Below, piece by piece: positions 10,831-19,029 of a stretch of DNA of 64,000 nt; positions within the stretch are counted from its first letter, which is position 1, and every line of letters starts with the position of its first letter. The position numbers were made by a program, and so were the translations under genes. The stretch comes from Azospirillum agricola. GTDB lineage: Bacteria; Pseudomonadota; Alphaproteobacteria; Azospirillales; Azospirillaceae. The notes under the pieces were generated by a model that had not been told where the DNA came from, ran no database searches, and saw nothing but the letters and a program-made list of their open reading frames with translations. The stretch is taken from NCBI RefSeq assembly GCF_017876095.1, contig NZ_JAGINM010000002.1:372001-436000 (forward strand), in the 5' to 3' direction.

Positions 10831-12618
10831 ATGCCTCCGATGCCGAAACGCCTGACGGCGGTGCTCGCCGCCCTGGTCGCCCTCTTCGCCGCATGGTTCG
10901 GCTTCGCCGCCTGGAGCGATTACGCCGGGCGGCGCGACGAGCAGCCGGCGACCTACAGCGCGCTGATCGACATGGCCGGGCGCGGCGACATCGCCTCCAT
11001 CACGCTGGGGGCGGGAACCGGGCTCGCGGTCGCCGCCGACGGCACGCTTTACCGCGTCGTCATGCCGGTCACCGACGACCTGCTGAAGGAGCTGCGCGAG
11101 CGCAAGGTCGCCATCACCTTCGACGACGGCCCCGGTGGGCTGGTGCCTCGGACCATGGGCGTGCTTGAGCACGCCGCCCCCTTCCTTGTGCTCGGCCTGC
11201 TGGTGGCCGGGCTGGCGCTGGGCGGCGGGCAGTTCTTCGGCATGGGCCGCGCCACCCGCATCCGCCCGCAGGACACCAAAACGGTCTTCAAGGACGTCGC
11301 CGGCGTCGACGAGGCCAAGGAGGAGCTGCGCGAGACGGTCGAATTCCTGAAGGATCCGCGCCGCTTCGCCATGGCCGGCGCGCGGGTGCCGAAGGGCATC
11401 CTGCTGGTCGGCCCCCCCGGCACCGGCAAGACCATGCTGGCCAAGGCGGCCGCCGGAGAGGCGGGGGTGCCCTTCTTCGCCGCCTCGGGCTCGGATTTCG
11501 TCGAGATGTTCGTGGGCTTGGGCGCCGCCCGCGTCCGCAACCTGTTCAAGACCGCCCGCGCCGCCGCTCCCTGCCTGCTGTTCATCGACGAGATCGACGC
11601 GCTGGCCGGCAAGCGCGGCGAGTCCAACTCGCACTCCGAACGCGAGCAGACGCTGAACCAGCTGCTGGTCGAGATGGACGGCATCGTCGGCGAGGGCGAC
11701 GTGGTGGTGATCGCCGCCACCAACCGGGCCGAGATGCTGGATCCCGCCATCACCCGCCCCGGCCGTTTCGACCGCCACATCCATGTGTCGCTGCCCGACC
11801 TCGCCGGGCGCGAGGCCATCCTCGGCTCCCACACCGGCCGCCTCACCCTGGCGCCCGACGTCTGCGCCCGCACCGTGGCGCGCGGCGTTCCCGGTTTCTC
11901 CGGCGCCGAACTGGCCAACCTGACCAACGAGGCGGCGCTGTCCGCCGCCCGCCAGGGCCGCGTCACCATCACCATGGCCGATTTCGAGGCCGCCAAGGAC
12001 CGCGTCCTGATGGGCACCGAGCGCCGCAGCCTCGCCCTGTCGGAGCAGGAGCGCCGCCTGACCGCCTTCCACGAGGCCGGCCACGCGCTGGTCTCGCTGC
12101 GCTGCCCCGACGCCGACCCCATCCACAAGGCGACCATCATCCCGCGCGGTCGCGCGCTCGGCATGGTCGTCCGCCTGCCCGAAGGCGACCGGGTGTCGGT
12201 GTCGCGCGCCAAGCTGCTGACCGACATCGCCGTCGCCATGGCCGGCCGCGCCGCTGAGGAGATCGTCTTCGGCGCCGACCGCGTCACCACCGGCGCCGAG
12301 GCCGATTTCCGCGCGGCGACCGACCTCGCCCGCCGCATGGTCGCCTCCTGGGGGATGAGCGACGCCATCGGCTTCGTCGCCCACGCCGGCAACGACCCGG
12401 CGGCGGTCCGCTCCGAGCGCACCGCGTGGCGCATCGACGAGGAAATCCGCCGCATCACCGACGAAGGCATGGAGCAGGCCCGCCGGATGCTGCGCGCCGA
12501 CCGCGCGGCGCTCGACCGCATCGCCCAGGCGCTGCTCGAGCGCGAGACGCTGAGCGGCCCCGAACTGATGGATCTGGCGGAGCGAATCACCGAGGAGCGC
12601 GCGACCGAGGCGGCGTGA
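10831..12618 (+). CDS. FtsH-family ATP-dependent zinc metalloprotease
   Basis: This 595-residue membrane AAA protease has a first membrane helix at ~8-27, a short periplasmic part, a second helix at ~114-133, an AAA module (Walker A GPPGTGKT ~194-201, Walker B LLFIDEIDAL, second region of homology ATNRAEMLDPAITRPGRFD) and an M41 domain with HEAGH at 414-418 and the third-ligand segment TTGAEADFRAATDLARRMV. It is shorter than housekeeping FtsH (about 640 residues) and lacks its long glutamine-rich tail. It is not next to tilS or folP, so it is probably a second, specialised FtsH. Start chosen at MPPMPKRLT, directly before the first membrane helix. Confidence 0.93.
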   Translation: MPPMPKRLTAVLAALVALFAAWFGFAAWSDYAGRRDEQPATYSALIDMAGRGDIASITLGAGTGLAVAADGTLYRVVMPVTDDLLKELRERKVAITFDDGPGGLVPRTMGVLEHAAPFLVLGLLVAGLALGGGQFFGMGRATRIRPQDTKTVFKDVAGVDEAKEELRETVEFLKDPRRFAMAGARVPKGILLVGPPGTGKTMLAKAAAGEAGVPFFAASGSDFVEMFVGLGAARVRNLFKTARAAAPCLLFIDEIDALAGKRGESNSHSEREQTLNQLLVEMDGIVGEGDVVVIAATNRAEMLDPAITRPGRFDRHIHVSLPDLAGREAILGSHTGRLTLAPDVCARTVARGVPGFSGAELANLTNEAALSAARQGRVTITMADFEAAKDRVLMGTERRSLALSEQERRLTAFHEAGHALVSLRCPDADPIHKATIIPRGRALGMVVRLPEGDRVSVSRAKLLTDIAVAMAGRAAEEIVFGADRVTTGAEADFRAATDLARRMVASWGMSDAIGFVAHAGNDPAAVRSERTAWRIDEEIRRITDEGMEQARRMLRADRAALDRIAQALLERETLSGPELMDLAERITEERATEAA

Positions 12619-12711
12619 CGCCCCGGCTTCCCCCTTTCCCTCCGTCCGTCGCGGACGGTCACCCATACGGCGCAGCGCTGCCCGGAATTCCTCTCCGGCA
12701 TCGTTGCGCCG

Positions 12712-12779
12712 TTTTTTATTTCCTATATTATTAATGGGATATCTTGACAATAAACACTTGAGAATTGGAGTTTTCAGCG
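12712..12779 (+). promoter_or_regulatory. AT-rich promoter/operator region of the XRE-cupin gene
   Basis: About 65 bases drop sharply in GC compared with all surroundings. The stretch holds a TTGACA hexamer at 12744-12749, the palindromic run ATTATTAAT at 12727-12735, and a GGAG ribosome-binding site 9 bases before the ATG at 12780. XRE-cupin regulators commonly control their own promoter, so an operator here is likely, but I cannot assign a matching -10 with confidence. Confidence 0.4.
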
Positions 12780-13394
12780 ATGACCGCCACCACGCCACAG
12801 CCACCGCAACCGCCGGCGGACGGGGGCGAGGCGCTGTCCCGCTCGCTGGCCGTCAACCTGCGCCGCTTCCGCCTCGGCCAGGGCCTGTCGGTGGAGCGGC
12901 TGGCCGCCCTGTCGGGGGTCGGACGCGCCGAACTGGACGCCATCGAGCAGGGCGGCGGCGTGCCGACCATCGCGCTGCTGTGGAAGGTGAGCCACGCGCT
13001 GGAGATTCCCTTCTCCAGCCTGTTCAGCGCCGGGCCGGCCAGCGGCACCACCGTGCTGCGCCGCTCCGAGTCGAAAGTCCTGGCGTCCCAGGACGGCGGC
13101 TTCACCTCCCGGGCCTTGTTTCCCTTCGAAGGGGAGCGGCGCGTGGAGTTCTATGAGCTGCGCCTCGCCCCCGGCACGGTCGAGGAGGCGGAGGCGCACG
13201 CCGCCGGCACGACCGAGAACATCACCGTCGCCTCCGGATCGGTCGAGATCGTCACCGCCGACGGTGAACACAGGTTGGACACCGGCGATTCCATCCTGTT
13301 CGAGGCCGACGCTCCCCACGCCTACCGCAACCCCGGCGACCGCGAGGCGGTGCTGTATCTGGTCATGAGCTATGTCGAACCGCTGTTCGCCTGA
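12780..13394 (+). CDS. XRE-family transcriptional regulator with C-terminal cupin
   Basis: The 204-residue protein has a helix-turn-helix at about 25-80 (LSVERLAALSGVGRAELDAIEQGGGVPTIA region) and a cupin barrel at about 130-195 with the AEAHAAGTTENITVASG and EADAPHAYRN motifs. Such regulators sense small ligands through the cupin, for example polyamines, amino acids or sulfur compounds. The ATG at 12780 is preferred over an in-frame TTG at 12765 because the GGAG box fits only the ATG. No obvious target operon is adjacent other than ftsH upstream and the binding protein downstream. Confidence 0.9.
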   Translation: MTATTPQPPQPPADGGEALSRSLAVNLRRFRLGQGLSVERLAALSGVGRAELDAIEQGGGVPTIALLWKVSHALEIPFSSLFSAGPASGTTVLRRSESKVLASQDGGFTSRALFPFEGERRVEFYELRLAPGTVEEAEAHAAGTTENITVASGSVEIVTADGEHRLDTGDSILFEADAPHAYRNPGDREAVLYLVMSYVEPLFA

Positions 13395-13505
13395 ACCATG
13401 CCCCACTCCATCCCACTCCGCACAAGTCTCTGTTTCGTTGCGACCCGCGGCAATGCCGGGCTAGAGTGAGAGGAACAAAAGACAATCCATCGCAAGAGGG
13501 GCAGC

Positions 13506-14291
13506 ATGACGGGGTTCGTCGCCCGCCGGGTCGCGCTGTCGGCGGTGTTTTCGGCAGCGCTTCTGTCGGTGATGCCCGCCTTGATTGCCCATCCGGCCCG
13601 AGCCGCCACGCTGGTCAAGGTTGGCGCCTACGAATTTCCCCCTTACGTCACCGATTCGGGTCCCAGCCTCACGCGCGATCTGCTCGACCTGCTGAACGCC
13701 ACCCAGGACGACTGGCGGTTCGAGCTGGTGCCGACCTCGCCGCAGCGCCGCTACGAGGATCTGGAGCAGGGCCGCTTCGACGCCATCGCCTTCGAAAGCC
13801 TCGCCTGGGGCTGGAAGGGACGCTCGGTCGACGCCACCCGCGTCTTCCTGCGCGACGCCGAGGTGTTCGTCGCCAAGGCCGGTCCCGGCATCGACCAGTC
13901 GATCTTCGACAGCCTGGAGGGCAAGACGATCCTCGGACGGCTCGGCTACCATTACGCCTTCGCCAACTTCGATTCCGATCCGAAGACTCTGGAGCAGCGC
14001 CATCACACGCGGGTCACCGTCACCCACGAAGGCAACGTCCGCAACGTCGTCGCCGGTCGTGCCACCTTCGCCATCGTCACCCGGTCCTTCCTGAACCAGT
14101 TCCTGAAGGGCGAGCCGGACCTCGCCAGACGCATCCTGGTGTCGGAGCGCACCGACCAGATCTACGAGCACACCATCCTGGTCCGGCGCGGCGGTCCGGT
14201 GACGGTCGAGGCGCTGAACGCCCTGCTCGACCGGCTGGAAGCCGACGGGCGTCTGGGCGCCCTGTGGTCCCGGAACGGGATCACGCCATGA
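13506..14291 (+). CDS. Periplasmic solute-binding protein coupled to SiaA-like phosphatase
   Basis: The 261-residue protein has a signal peptide (VALSAVFSAALLSVMPALIA, cleavage after HPARA) and a type-3/PhnD-like periplasmic binding fold (VKVGAYEFPPYVTDSG, DLEQGRFDAIAFESLAWG). It has no lipobox and no cognate permease. Its stop codon overlaps the ATG of the phosphatase (ATGA), so the two are made together. I infer that it could present a ligand to the periplasmic loop of the phosphatase, as in other binding-protein-dependent sensors. The ligand is unknown. Confidence 0.88.
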   Translation: MTGFVARRVALSAVFSAALLSVMPALIAHPARAATLVKVGAYEFPPYVTDSGPSLTRDLLDLLNATQDDWRFELVPTSPQRRYEDLEQGRFDAIAFESLAWGWKGRSVDATRVFLRDAEVFVAKAGPGIDQSIFDSLEGKTILGRLGYHYAFANFDSDPKTLEQRHHTRVTVTHEGNVRNVVAGRATFAIVTRSFLNQFLKGEPDLARRILVSERTDQIYEHTILVRRGGPVTVEALNALLDRLEADGRLGALWSRNGITP

Positions 14292-15883
14292 GCGACAGTT
14301 TCCACAAGGCGTCCGTCTGGCGCGGCGGCTCGCTGCTCGCCCGCGTCGGGGTGGTGATCCTCGTCACCACGGTGACGGTCGGGGTCGTCGCCGTCGGCCT
14401 GTCGGAACGCATCATCGAGGGCCAGCGCCATCAGGATCTGCTGCGCCGCGCCGAACTGGTCGCCGCGACCCAGGCCGACGCGCTGAGCGGCCCGGTGTGG
14501 GAACTGGACGACCGCGCCGCCCAGGTCATGATCGACGCGCTGCTGGCCCGCGACCCGGCCATCCGCGCCATCACCGTGCACGAAATCAACCGCGAGGCGC
14601 CGCTCGCCAGGGCCGGCGCCGACCCGCGGGCCGGCTCGGACGACGGCGCCGAGCGGGTGACCGTCGACCGCCCCATCATCCTGCGCGACCGCGAGGGGCG
14701 CACCGAAACGGTCGGCCATCTGACCATCGTCTATTCGGCGGCGGAGGTGGTGCAGGCGACGATCGACGCGCTGGTTCCGGTGGTCGGGCTGCTGCTGCTG
14801 TCGCTGCTCGGCGCCGTCGCCGTGCTGGGCGTCACGCTGAACCGCATCGTCCTGGGGCCGCTCCGCCGCCTGACCCAGCTGTCCCGCGCGATGGCGCGCG
14901 GCGACTACGGCGCCCGCATGGCGACCGACCGCGCCGACGAGATCGGCCTGCTGGCCGACAGCTTCAACCGCATGGCCGAAACCGTCCAGGACCACACCCG
15001 CACGCTGGAAAGCCGCGTGGAGGAACGGACGGAGGCGCTGGCCGCCACCAACCGCGCCATCATGGACAGCATCAACTACGCGCAGCTCATCCAGTCCTCG
15101 ATCCTGCCGAACGCCGACACGCTGGCCGCCGCCCTGACCGAGCATTTCGTGCTGTGGCGCCCGCGCGACGTGGTCAGCGGCGATTTCTACCTGTGCCGCG
15201 AGGTGGCGGACGGCTTCGTCGTCGCGGTCGCCGACTGCACCGGCCACGGCGTCCCCGGCGCCTTCATGACGATGACCGCCAGCGCCATGCTCGACAACGC
15301 CCTCGACCAGATGGGAGGCCGCGACCCGGCCGCCGTGCTGTCGGTGGTCGACCGCAAGGTCCGCGCCGCCCTGCACCAGGACGGCCTCGCGCGCAGCCTG
15401 GCCGAGCAGTTCGACAACGGCCTCGATCTGGCGCTCTGCCACGTCGATCCGGCGCGGCGTCGGCTGACCTTCGCCGGTGCCCGCATCCCGCTGCTGATCG
15501 TCACCGCCGAGGGCGTCGGCGAACTGCGGGGCGACCGTCACAGCCTGGGTTACCGGCGCGAGGCCGGCGCCCCCGAGGTCCGCTTCACAAATCATGGCAT
15601 GGCGTTGCTTCCCAGCCAGACCTTTTGCCTGGGCACCGACGGGCTGACCGACCAGGACGGCGGCGAGCGGGGCCGCAGCTTCGGCAGAAAGCGGCTGCGC
15701 GAAGCCCTGGAGCGCATGGGAGACCAGCCGCTCGACCAGTTGCGGGCCGAACTGGAGCACAGCCTGGACCGGCATCAGGCCGGGCGGTCGCAGCGCGACG
15801 ACATCACGCTGTTCGGCTTCCGTCCGCGCCTGAGCGGCGGCGCCCGCCATTCGGCGGACAGCGGGGCACGCCACGCGGCTTGA
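14288..15883 (+). CDS. SiaA-like membrane PP2C phosphatase (HAMP-SpoIIE)
   Basis: The 531-residue protein has membrane helices at 18-38 and 161-185 flanking a periplasmic sensor region of about 120 residues, a HAMP domain (186-239), a short coiled coil and a SpoIIE/PP2C phosphatase domain (262-525). The domain begins SINYAQLIQSSILP, and the metal-binding acidic residues are in VSGDFYL (D299) and VADCTGHG (D316). This is the architecture of Pseudomonas SiaA, which dephosphorylates the switch protein SiaC. SiaB- and SiaC-like genes lie 2-4 kb away on the opposite strand, which supports the assignment. Confidence 0.9.
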   Translation: MSDSFHKASVWRGGSLLARVGVVILVTTVTVGVVAVGLSERIIEGQRHQDLLRRAELVAATQADALSGPVWELDDRAAQVMIDALLARDPAIRAITVHEINREAPLARAGADPRAGSDDGAERVTVDRPIILRDREGRTETVGHLTIVYSAAEVVQATIDALVPVVGLLLLSLLGAVAVLGVTLNRIVLGPLRRLTQLSRAMARGDYGARMATDRADEIGLLADSFNRMAETVQDHTRTLESRVEERTEALAATNRAIMDSINYAQLIQSSILPNADTLAAALTEHFVLWRPRDVVSGDFYLCREVADGFVVAVADCTGHGVPGAFMTMTASAMLDNALDQMGGRDPAAVLSVVDRKVRAALHQDGLARSLAEQFDNGLDLALCHVDPARRRLTFAGARIPLLIVTAEGVGELRGDRHSLGYRREAGAPEVRFTNHGMALLPSQTFCLGTDGLTDQDGGERGRSFGRKRLREALERMGDQPLDQLRAELEHSLDRHQAGRSQRDDITLFGFRPRLSGGARHSADSGARHAA

Positions 15884-16048
15884 TGCCGCGACCCGAAAAT
15901 CTTCCCTCGGACAGCTGCGGGAATATGTTATCGATATGACACGAAATGCGACGGTTTGTAGCGGACCCTATGCCGTTCGGATTTATTTTTAATTTTATAC
16001 ATTCTGCGATATGTTCAACCCGGTCGGGTGACGGAAGGGGCGGGAAGC

Positions 16049-16804
16049 ATGGCGGCACCGACGATTGTTGTTGTCGAGGACGAGAATTCCCTGCGGTCCG
16101 ATATGATCGAATACCTCGCCAATTGCGGGTTCGACGCCGTCGGCGCCCGCAACGGCATCGAGTTGGACCGGATCCTGGGCGAGCGCACGGCCTCGGTCGT
16201 CATCCTCGACGTCAATCTGCCCGACGAGGACGGATTCAAGATCGCGGCGCGGCTGCGCGACACCCAGGGGGCCGGCATCATCATGGTAACGGCGCGCAGT
16301 TCCACGGTCGACCGTGTGGTCGGGCTGGAGATCGGCGCCGACGCCTATCTGGTCAAGCCGGTGGAACTGCGCGAGCTCGAGGCGCAGGTCAAGTCCCTGC
16401 TGCGGCGCCTCAGCGAACGCGCCGCCGAGACGCCCTCGCCACTGCCGCCCGCGGCCTCCGCCGAGACGCAGGGAGCGGACGGCGGTGACGAGGCGCGCTG
16501 GACGCTCGACCCGACCGAATGGTCGCTGACCAGCCCAGCCGGCGCCCGCATCAGCCTGACCAGCATGGAAATGAAGCTGACCAGCCTGCTGGCCGGTCAG
16601 GCGCGCAAGCCGGCCACGCGCGACCAGATTTCGCAGGCTCTCTACAGCCGGCGCTGGAATCCCGAGGACCGCTCCATCGACACGGTCGTCGGCCGCCTGC
16701 GCCACAAGGTCGAGGGCGCCATCGGCGGCACGGCGCCGCTGAAGTCGGTGCACGGCGTCGGCTATGTCTTTTCCGCCCCCATCCGTGTGCTGGGCGGCCC
16801 CTGA
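16049..16804 (+). CDS. OmpR/PhoB-family response regulator
   Basis: The 251-residue protein has a receiver domain with phosphoacceptor D54 and K103 (IVVVEDEN, VVILDVNLP, YLVKPVEL), a Pro/Ala-rich linker of about 30 residues, and a winged-helix DNA-binding domain at about 150-245 with RSIDTVVGRLRHKVE. A GTG at 16028 is a longer alternative start. It follows an AT-rich gap (15935-16017) that probably holds its own promoter. It sits between the SiaA-like phosphatase and two histidine kinases, one of which may be its partner. Confidence 0.93.
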   Translation: MAAPTIVVVEDENSLRSDMIEYLANCGFDAVGARNGIELDRILGERTASVVILDVNLPDEDGFKIAARLRDTQGAGIIMVTARSSTVDRVVGLEIGADAYLVKPVELRELEAQVKSLLRRLSERAAETPSPLPPAASAETQGADGGDEARWTLDPTEWSLTSPAGARISLTSMEMKLTSLLAGQARKPATRDQISQALYSRRWNPEDRSIDTVVGRLRHKVEGAIGGTAPLKSVHGVGYVFSAPIRVLGGP

Positions 16805-16819
16805 TCCTAAGCGGGGATC

Positions 16820-17881
16820 CTAAGCGGGCGGATTCACCGGCGCTTCCGCCGGCGGGGCCGGATCGTCCGGGGTGCAGCGGGGGAACAGCAGGGTGAAGGC
16901 CGTGCCGCGATCCGGGGCGCTGTCCACCGTGATGCTTCCCTTGAGCACCCCGACCACCAGATTGTGAACGATGTGCAGACCGAGCCCGCTGCCGCCCTGC
17001 CCGCGGCGCGTGGTGAAGAAGGGCTCGAAGACGCGGTTCCGGTGCTCGTCCGTCATGCCCCGGCCATCGTCGCGGAAGATCAGGCGGACCATGTCGCCTC
17101 CGACCGGCGCGGCGTCGATCGCCATGCCCCCCGGCTGCCCCTCGGCGAAGGCGTGGGTCAGCGCGTTCATCACCAGATTCGACAGAATCTGCGACAGCGC
17201 CCCCGGATAGCTGTCCAGTTCCAGCTCCGCCGGGCAGGACACCGACACGCCGTGCCCAGCCGGACGCAGTTTCGGCTGGAGGCTGACCAAGGTCTCGTGG
17301 ATGTAGGCGCCGAGGTTGATCCGGCGGCGCTCCGAACTCGCGCGGTCCACCGCGACCTGCTTGAAGCCGGCGATGAGCTGCGCCGCCCGCTCGCAGTTGG
17401 CGAGAATCAGGTCGCTGGTGTCGGCCGCCGTGGCGAGGTAGCGGGCGAAGTCGCCGCGGCTGATCCCGCCGCTCTCGCTCATCGTCTTCAGCCGGCCGGT
17501 GGCGTCGGCGAGATGGGAGGCGCAGGACACCGCGATGCCGACCGGCGTGTTGATCTCATGCGCCACCCCGGCGACCAGCGCGCCAAGCGAGGCCAGCTTT
17601 TCCGCCTGTAGCATGGCCCTCTGGGCCTCGCGCAGTTCGACCAGAGCGGTTTCGGCCTCCCGCCGACGCCGCTCCAACTCCTGGTTGGCGGTGCCGAGCT
17701 GGGCCTGCAACCGGTCGCTGACCCGCAGAAGACGGCGCTGCTCGCGGATGCTGCGCTGGAACGACTCGATCAGCGCCTCGAACCCGGCCACGCAGTCCGG
17801 CGCGACCTCCTTCAGCCTCTCCCCCAGGGCGCGGGCCTGCTCGACGGCCTGTTCCTCGGCGGCGAAGAGGTTGAAGCTCAT
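16820..17881 (-). CDS. Soluble coiled-coil histidine kinase coupled to siaC
   Basis: The 353-residue cytoplasmic kinase has no membrane segment or PAS domain. An N-terminal helical part (1-45) leads into a coiled coil (about 42-98, RRLLRVSDRLQAQLGTANQE), then the H-box with H108 in VAGVAHEINTPVG, the N-box LVMNALTHAF, and the ATPase motifs DDGRGM and GGSGLGLHIV. Its ATG overlaps the stop of siaC (ATGA). In SiaD, the usual SiaC target, a coiled coil precedes the catalytic domain. The same layout here makes this kinase the candidate output of SiaC. That is inference. Confidence 0.9.
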   Translation of the reverse strand: MSFNLFAAEEQAVEQARALGERLKEVAPDCVAGFEALIESFQRSIREQRRLLRVSDRLQAQLGTANQELERRRREAETALVELREAQRAMLQAEKLASLGALVAGVAHEINTPVGIAVSCASHLADATGRLKTMSESGGISRGDFARYLATAADTSDLILANCERAAQLIAGFKQVAVDRASSERRRINLGAYIHETLVSLQPKLRPAGHGVSVSCPAELELDSYPGALSQILSNLVMNALTHAFAEGQPGGMAIDAAPVGGDMVRLIFRDDGRGMTDEHRNRVFEPFFTTRRGQGGSGLGLHIVHNLVVGVLKGSITVDSAPDRGTAFTLLFPRCTPDDPAPPAEAPVNPPA

Positions 17882-18276
17882 CCGATTCCGCCGATCGGCA
17901 CTTCCCGCAGGGAAAAGGCGACATGGCGCAGATCCTCGGCGAAATCCTCGCCGAGCTCGCGCATCGATTCATCGCCTTCCTCATGGGACCAGACGACGGC
18001 GACCGGCCGACCGGCCTTCGCCACCGCCTCCAGCATTTGGAAGATGTTCATCAGCGCCTTGGCGCTGGAGCTGTTGAAATACAGCAGCTCCATGTCGAAG
18101 CGGATCGGCGTGTGGCCGGGCACCGCCAGATAGTCGCGCAGCGCGGTGAAGATGGGGCCGAAGAAGGTCGCGACGTCGTCGGGATAGGATTCGCCGGTCA
18201 GTCGTAACTGTCCGGCCGGAAAGTCGAACGCCACGCCCGGTGTGCGTCCGGTGGCGGCGATGGTCAGAGTGTCCAT
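17878..18276 (-). CDS. siaC: SiaC-family regulatory phosphoprotein (DUF1987)
   Basis: The 132-residue protein has the SiaC fold landmarks: N-terminal TPGVAFDF, the SYPDDVATFFGPIF helix, and the phosphoacceptor loop LLYFNSSSAKALMNIF with S69-S71 in place of the Thr loop of Pseudomonas SiaC. In that system SiaB phosphorylates and SiaA dephosphorylates SiaC, and the unphosphorylated form binds its target. The gene is 29 bases downstream of siaB and overlaps the kinase start by 4 bases. Which serine is phosphorylated cannot be read from sequence. Confidence 0.88.
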   Translation of the reverse strand: MDTLTIAATGRTPGVAFDFPAGQLRLTGESYPDDVATFFGPIFTALRDYLAVPGHTPIRFDMELLYFNSSSAKALMNIFQMLEAVAKAGRPVAVVWSHEEGDESMRELGEDFAEDLRHVAFSLREVPIGGIG

Positions 18277-18305
18277 GGAGGTTCGCCCGTATCCCGCTGC
18301 GGTCT

Positions 18306-18857
18306 TCAGATGCGGACCTTGAGGCAGAAGAAGCTCCGCTCGCCGTCCATGGGGTCGAAATCGTAATCGATGGGTTCGCTGGCCCGCCGCGCGATCTCGA
18401 TCAGGCCGATGGTGGCGCCCCGGCTGCCGTCCTCCGGCTCCTCGCGAAGCTGCTCGCGGTAATAGCTCTTGATGCCCTCGCGGTCGAGGCCGCGCAGATG
18501 GTCCAGCCGCTCCTTCAGGCGCGGTACGTCGGCGTTCAGCACCGTGTTGCCGCAGACGATGAAGACCTTGCCCCGCTCCATGCCGATGGTGACCATCCCG
18601 GCGCTCAGCTCCACCGAACGGGAACTGGTACCCGTCACCTTCTCCGCCGAATAGCGGATGATGTTCTGCATCTGCTCGACGAAGACGGAGAAGACCCGGC
18701 GCACGGTCGGCCCGTCGGCCTCCTCCATGGTCATCTTCTCGCGCAGGGCCTCGCCCAGCGAATAGAGGATCCCTTCGGACAGGTAGCCGCTGAAGGAGAA
18801 GATGATTCCCTTGCCGTCGAGGTCGCGTTTGATGGCGGCGTATTGCTGGGCAAGCAT
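18306..18857 (-). CDS. siaB: SiaB-family protein kinase
   Basis: The 183-residue protein resembles SiaB (DUF6272), an anti-sigma-factor-like Ser/Thr kinase with a GHKL-like fold that phosphorylates SiaC. Seen are the start MLAQQYAAIK, the SFSGYLSEGILYSLGEAL block, an N-box-like EQMQNIIRYSAEK (E61, N65) and a GATIGLIEIARRA segment near the C-terminus. The ATG at 18857 is chosen by the family N-terminus, as the upstream in-frame extension is low-complexity Arg/Ala. First gene of siaB-siaC-kinase. Confidence 0.87.
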   Translation of the reverse strand: MLAQQYAAIKRDLDGKGIIFSFSGYLSEGILYSLGEALREKMTMEEADGPTVRRVFSVFVEQMQNIIRYSAEKVTGTSSRSVELSAGMVTIGMERGKVFIVCGNTVLNADVPRLKERLDHLRGLDREGIKSYYREQLREEPEDGSRGATIGLIEIARRASEPIDYDFDPMDGERSFFCLKVRI

Positions 18858-19029
18858 CGGCTTTCGCTTTCCAAACCGAAGTCCACGCCGGGTCGGGCGC
18901 GCGCGACGCCACGGTCGGCCGGGCGCCGCCGGACGCCGCCGGGACGCGACCGAAACTATCTCACCTTCCCCAACAAAGGGCCATACCCCAATGACACCGC
19001 GCCGCCGCGACCGAACCGGCCCGCCGGCG

